Shown here piece by piece: positions 61,498-64,000 of a DNA stretch of 64,000 bases. The stretch's first letter is position 1, and each line of letters starts with the position of its first letter. The DNA lies in the NCBI GenBank assembly GCA_035943995.1, contig DASZBS010000110.1, forward strand, positions 1-64,000, in the 5' to 3' direction. This DNA comes from Vulcanimicrobium sp035943995 (lineage in GTDB: Bacteria > Vulcanimicrobiota > Vulcanimicrobiia > Vulcanimicrobiales > Vulcanimicrobiaceae). The notes below the pieces were generated by a model. That model was not told the DNA's origin, ran no database searches, and was given only the letters and a program-made list of their open reading frames with translations. The position numbers and the translations under genes were made by a program.

Positions 61498-63388
61498 CGG
61501 CGGCGCGCAGCGCGCGGACGTCGCCGTCGCGCACGGTGACACCCGTCGCGTCGAACCATTCCATCAGCGGCACGGCGTACTTGCGCGTCGTGCCGACGGC
61601 GTCGCGAAAGCGCGCCATCGTGATCGGCCCGTCGCGCCGCACGGACACTTCGAGGCGCTTGCGAATCTCGGCGATCTGCGTGCCGCGGTACACGTCGCCG
61701 CCCACCTTGACCAGCGCACCCATCGCGACCAGCGTGTCGAACGCCTGCGGCAGCCCGGTGATGCGCGCGGCGCGCAGCTGCGCGACGACGTCGTCGAGCG
61801 GCGCAGGCACGAGCGGCTGCGCGGCATCCTGCGGGACGGCGCGCTCGAAGAACGCGCGCTGCTCGGCGGTGAGCTGCGGGCGGTGCTCGAGCGTCGCGTA
61901 GTAGCCGGCGCGCGCGGTGATGCGGCCGTCGTCGGCGTCCGCCGCGAGGATGCGCACGAGAAAGGCCTCCTCGACGGCGAGCTCGCGCGCGAGCGCGAGC
62001 GACGTCGTGCCGAGCATCCACGGCGCGTCGGCTTCTCGCCGCGCGAGGGCGTCCCGAACGCGCTGCGAGAACGCGTCGGCAGCGGCGCCGTCGACGTATG
62101 CGAGCGGCTTGTGCAGCCGCCGCGCGCCGCCATGCGCGGCTAGTTCGGTGAGAATCTCCGCGGCGCGCTCCTCGCGCACGTTCGCGCGCGCGCCGAGCTC
62201 CGCAGCCGTCCGCGGCGTCAGCCCGCTCTCGCCGAGCGCGCGCGCTACCGCGTCGACGTCGGGAGCGACGCTCTCGTCGGCGCCTTCGGCGCGCCCGGAA
62301 TCCTCGGCGACGCCCGCGTCGACCGTGCCGCCGCCCAGCAATGTCTTGGGCGAAAGCGCGCGCAGGACGAACGCTTCGCCGGGATACGTCGTCGTCGCGC
62401 GCCGCAGGTGCAACGTAGCATCGACCGCCGCCGTATCGGCCGGCGGCGCGGGATCGAACACCAGCGTGCCGAGAATCTCTGCCGCGCCGAGATACGCGCG
62501 AACCGGGGTGCGGCGTCGCAAGAGCCCACCCGCCGACTGCGCTGAGCTGGTCGCAGCCTGGAGCGCGCGAAAGCGAACACGCAGCGACGACCGCGGCGCG
62601 AACGTCGCTTCGGCGAGCACTGCACCGCGATGCAGCTCGCCGGCATCGACGGAGGGCACGTTCACCGCGACGCGCGCGCCGCCGCCAACGCTGCCGCGGG
62701 CCGCGCCAAACACTTGCAGCGAACGCACGCGCACGTCACGCCCAGGCGGATCGAGCCGCAGCGTGTCGCCGGTGCGCAGGGTGCCTTGCATGAGCGTGCC
62801 GGTGACGATCGTTCCGTGCCCCGGCAGCGCGAACACGCGGTCCACGGGCAGAAATACCGGCGCATCGGCGGGCCGCGGCGGCAGCGCGACGAGCGCGTCG
62901 TGAATCGCTTCGCGCAGCGCGTCGAGCCCTTCGCCGTTGACCGTCGACACCGCGACGACCGGTGCGTTCTGCGCGACGGTTCCGCGCGTCGCCTCGCGCA
63001 CGGCGCGCTCAGCATCCGCGAGCGTCTCGTCGTCGACGAGATCGCGTTTGGTCAGCACGACGATCGCGCGCCGCACGTTGAGGAAGTCGAGGATCGCGAG
63101 GTGCTCGACGGTCTGCGGCCGCACGCCTTCGTTTGACGCGACGACAAGCAGCAGAACGTCCATCCCGGCCGCACCCGCGAGCATGTTGTGCAGAAAGCGC
63201 TCGTGGCCAGGCACGTCGACGATCCCCGCTTCGACGCCGTCGTCAAAGCGCATTTGGGCGAAGCCGAGGTCGAGCGTCATGCCACGCAAGCGCTCTTCGA
63301 TCCAGCGATCCGGATCGGTGCCTGTGAGCGCGCGCACGAGCGACGATTTCCCGTGATCGACATGCCCGGCAGTGCCGACGACTTGCAT
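61487..63388 (-). CDS. selB: selenocysteine-specific elongation factor SelB
   Basis: A 633-residue EF-Tu-like factor from ATG 63388. G1 GHVDHGKSSLV, G3 DVPGHERFLHN, G4 LTKRDLV and domain II/III beta-barrels (RVFALPGHGTIVTGTLMQGTL) are followed by four winged-helix-like repeats (last TMARFRDAVGTTRKYAVPLMEWFD) that bind SECIS RNA. SelB delivers Sec-tRNA to UGA codons. It matches the tRNA-Sec at 36278. Confidence 0.96.
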   Translation of the reverse strand: MQVVGTAGHVDHGKSSLVRALTGTDPDRWIEERLRGMTLDLGFAQMRFDDGVEAGIVDVPGHERFLHNMLAGAAGMDVLLLVVASNEGVRPQTVEHLAILDFLNVRRAIVVLTKRDLVDDETLADAERAVREATRGTVAQNAPVVAVSTVNGEGLDALREAIHDALVALPPRPADAPVFLPVDRVFALPGHGTIVTGTLMQGTLRTGDTLRLDPPGRDVRVRSLQVFGAARGSVGGGARVAVNVPSVDAGELHRGAVLAEATFAPRSSLRVRFRALQAATSSAQSAGGLLRRRTPVRAYLGAAEILGTLVFDPAPPADTAAVDATLHLRRATTTYPGEAFVLRALSPKTLLGGGTVDAGVAEDSGRAEGADESVAPDVDAVARALGESGLTPRTAAELGARANVREERAAEILTELAAHGGARRLHKPLAYVDGAAADAFSQRVRDALARREADAPWMLGTTSLALARELAVEEAFLVRILAADADDGRITARAGYYATLEHRPQLTAEQRAFFERAVPQDAAQPLVPAPLDDVVAQLRAARITGLPQAFDTLVAMGALVKVGGDVYRGTQIAEIRKRLEVSVRRDGPITMARFRDAVGTTRKYAVPLMEWFDATGVTVRDGDVRALRAAATR

Positions 63389-63426
63389 AGGCCGGACTCC
63401 GCTGCGGTTCAGGGTAGCTCCTTCGA

Positions 63427-64000
63427 TCAGGCGCGAACAGTGGCGGTCTGCTGGTCCAGCAGTGCAGGCAGAACACAGGCCCAAAATTTGCGCGAGCTCG
63501 TGTAGCGCACGTGTGCCATTCCCCAGACGCCGCGAACCTCACGGTTCTCGCAACTGCCGAACTCGGCGGGAAAAGGGTTGGACACAGGATCTGCACAGCA
63601 CCATATATTGAGGATGTCGAGCTTGAGCATGCTGCTCGTCGCGACGACGCCAATCCCGGCGAGCTGAGCAAACCGCGCTTCCCGGCGCCGGCGCTCGTCA
63701 CTGGCACGCGACGCGAAGAACCGGCGGAACGACGCGATCGGACTACCGTACACCACGAGACGGTTGACGCGTCGAAGGCGTGCGATGGCGTCCTCATCGC
63801 CGAGCGCGGCACGATCGGCATCGTCGGCAAGGCAATCGGCGAGCAGCGCGCTGCCCAAGCTGTGCGCGACGAGCACCACCCGGTCGTAGAGCCGACCGCC
63901 AGGACGAGCCGCACCGACGGCCGCGATAAGCGATCGAATGTCGTCGATGATGCGCTCGCGGCGTTCCACTTGTTTGCCGTCGAGCGGATCCTCAGCCGCA
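63427..64000 (-). CDS. alpha/beta-hydrolase-like protein, partial
   Basis: The frame remains open to the window edge, so the N-terminus is missing. The nucleophile elbow is VLVAHSLGSALLADCL (AHSLG in place of GxSxG), followed by LVVYGSPIASFRRFF. A hydrophobic segment near FAQLAGIGVVATSS follows. C-terminal part has three Cys. It may be a lipase or esterase; substrate unknown. Confidence 0.65.
   Translation of the reverse strand, partial: AAEDPLDGKQVERRERIIDDIRSLIAAVGAARPGGRLYDRVVLVAHSLGSALLADCLADDADRAALGDEDAIARLRRVNRLVVYGSPIASFRRFFASRASDERRRREARFAQLAGIGVVATSSMLKLDILNIWCCADPVSNPFPAEFGSCENREVRGVWGMAHVRYTSSRKFWACVLPALLDQQTATVRA

Overview
The window is a high-GC bacterial chromosome segment with densely packed genes, many 4-bp stop/start overlaps (ATGA, GTGA, TGATG) and frequent GTG starts. 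An O-antigen-ligase-type membrane protein, several lipoprotein signals, undecaprenyl diphosphate synthase, a CIRCE-controlled clpB and a selenocysteine tRNA plus selB indicate a free-living, probably diderm bacterium that decodes UGA as selenocysteine. The gene mix would fit a deep-branching soil lineage such as Candidatus Eremiobacterota/Vulcanimicrobiota, but that placement is an impression and was not tested.

Layout. 1-8.9 kb: the tail of a DUF4870 membrane protein, a hydantoinase/oxoprolinase, two tandem Uma2-type nucleases, a methyltransferase, an M20 peptidase and a GntR(YtrA)-ABC exporter operon preceded by a 41-residue peptide gene. 9-15 kb: an AT-richer accessory block holding a trypsin-like protease with a Pepco/Trypco-like partner, a large putative PD-(D/E)XK-like protein, two tandem mini helix-turn-helix proteins, unknown small genes and an EXORDIUM-like lipoprotein. 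A 100-bp duplicate of the 3' end of the gene at 15112-15753 lies at the far side of part of this block. 16-26 kb: 5'-3' exonuclease, transporter-PDZ fusion, GH20 hexosaminidase, serine hydrolase with a DUF922 protease, a radical SAM/SPASM maturase with its candidate precursor peptide (a RiPP locus), and a sodium/solute symporter. 27-34 kb: a degenerate class III cyclase, RidA-antiporter-sirtuin operon, ECF sigma/anti-sigma followed by GNAT and DUF3810 genes, and an amidohydrolase.

35-48 kb: OsmC, fatty-acid desaturase, tRNA-Sec, a second serine hydrolase, O-antigen ligase/TPR protein, an enolase-superfamily enzyme, an orphan peptide-binding lipoprotein, a solitary SF2 helicase, and an operon ending in uppS. 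48-64 kb: a frameshifted Fic gene, typA, a second orphan peptide-binding lipoprotein, rpiA, a hipBA toxin-antitoxin pair, clpB with CIRCE, a PhyH dioxygenase coupled to a DRL-like oxidoreductase, selB, and an alpha/beta hydrolase cut by the window edge.

The most noteworthy loci are the radical SAM RiPP pair (22.8-24.4 kb), the protease/partner pair and surrounding accessory block (9-15 kb), the peptide-led GntR-ABC operon (6.7-9.1 kb), and the tRNA-Sec/selB combination. Three genes (2721, 18804, 32021) keep family-defining N-terminal sequence upstream of every ATG/GTG/TTG, so CTG initiation is proposed for them. No CRISPR array, rRNA, transposase or integrase gene was seen, and no gap exceeds about 300 bp.
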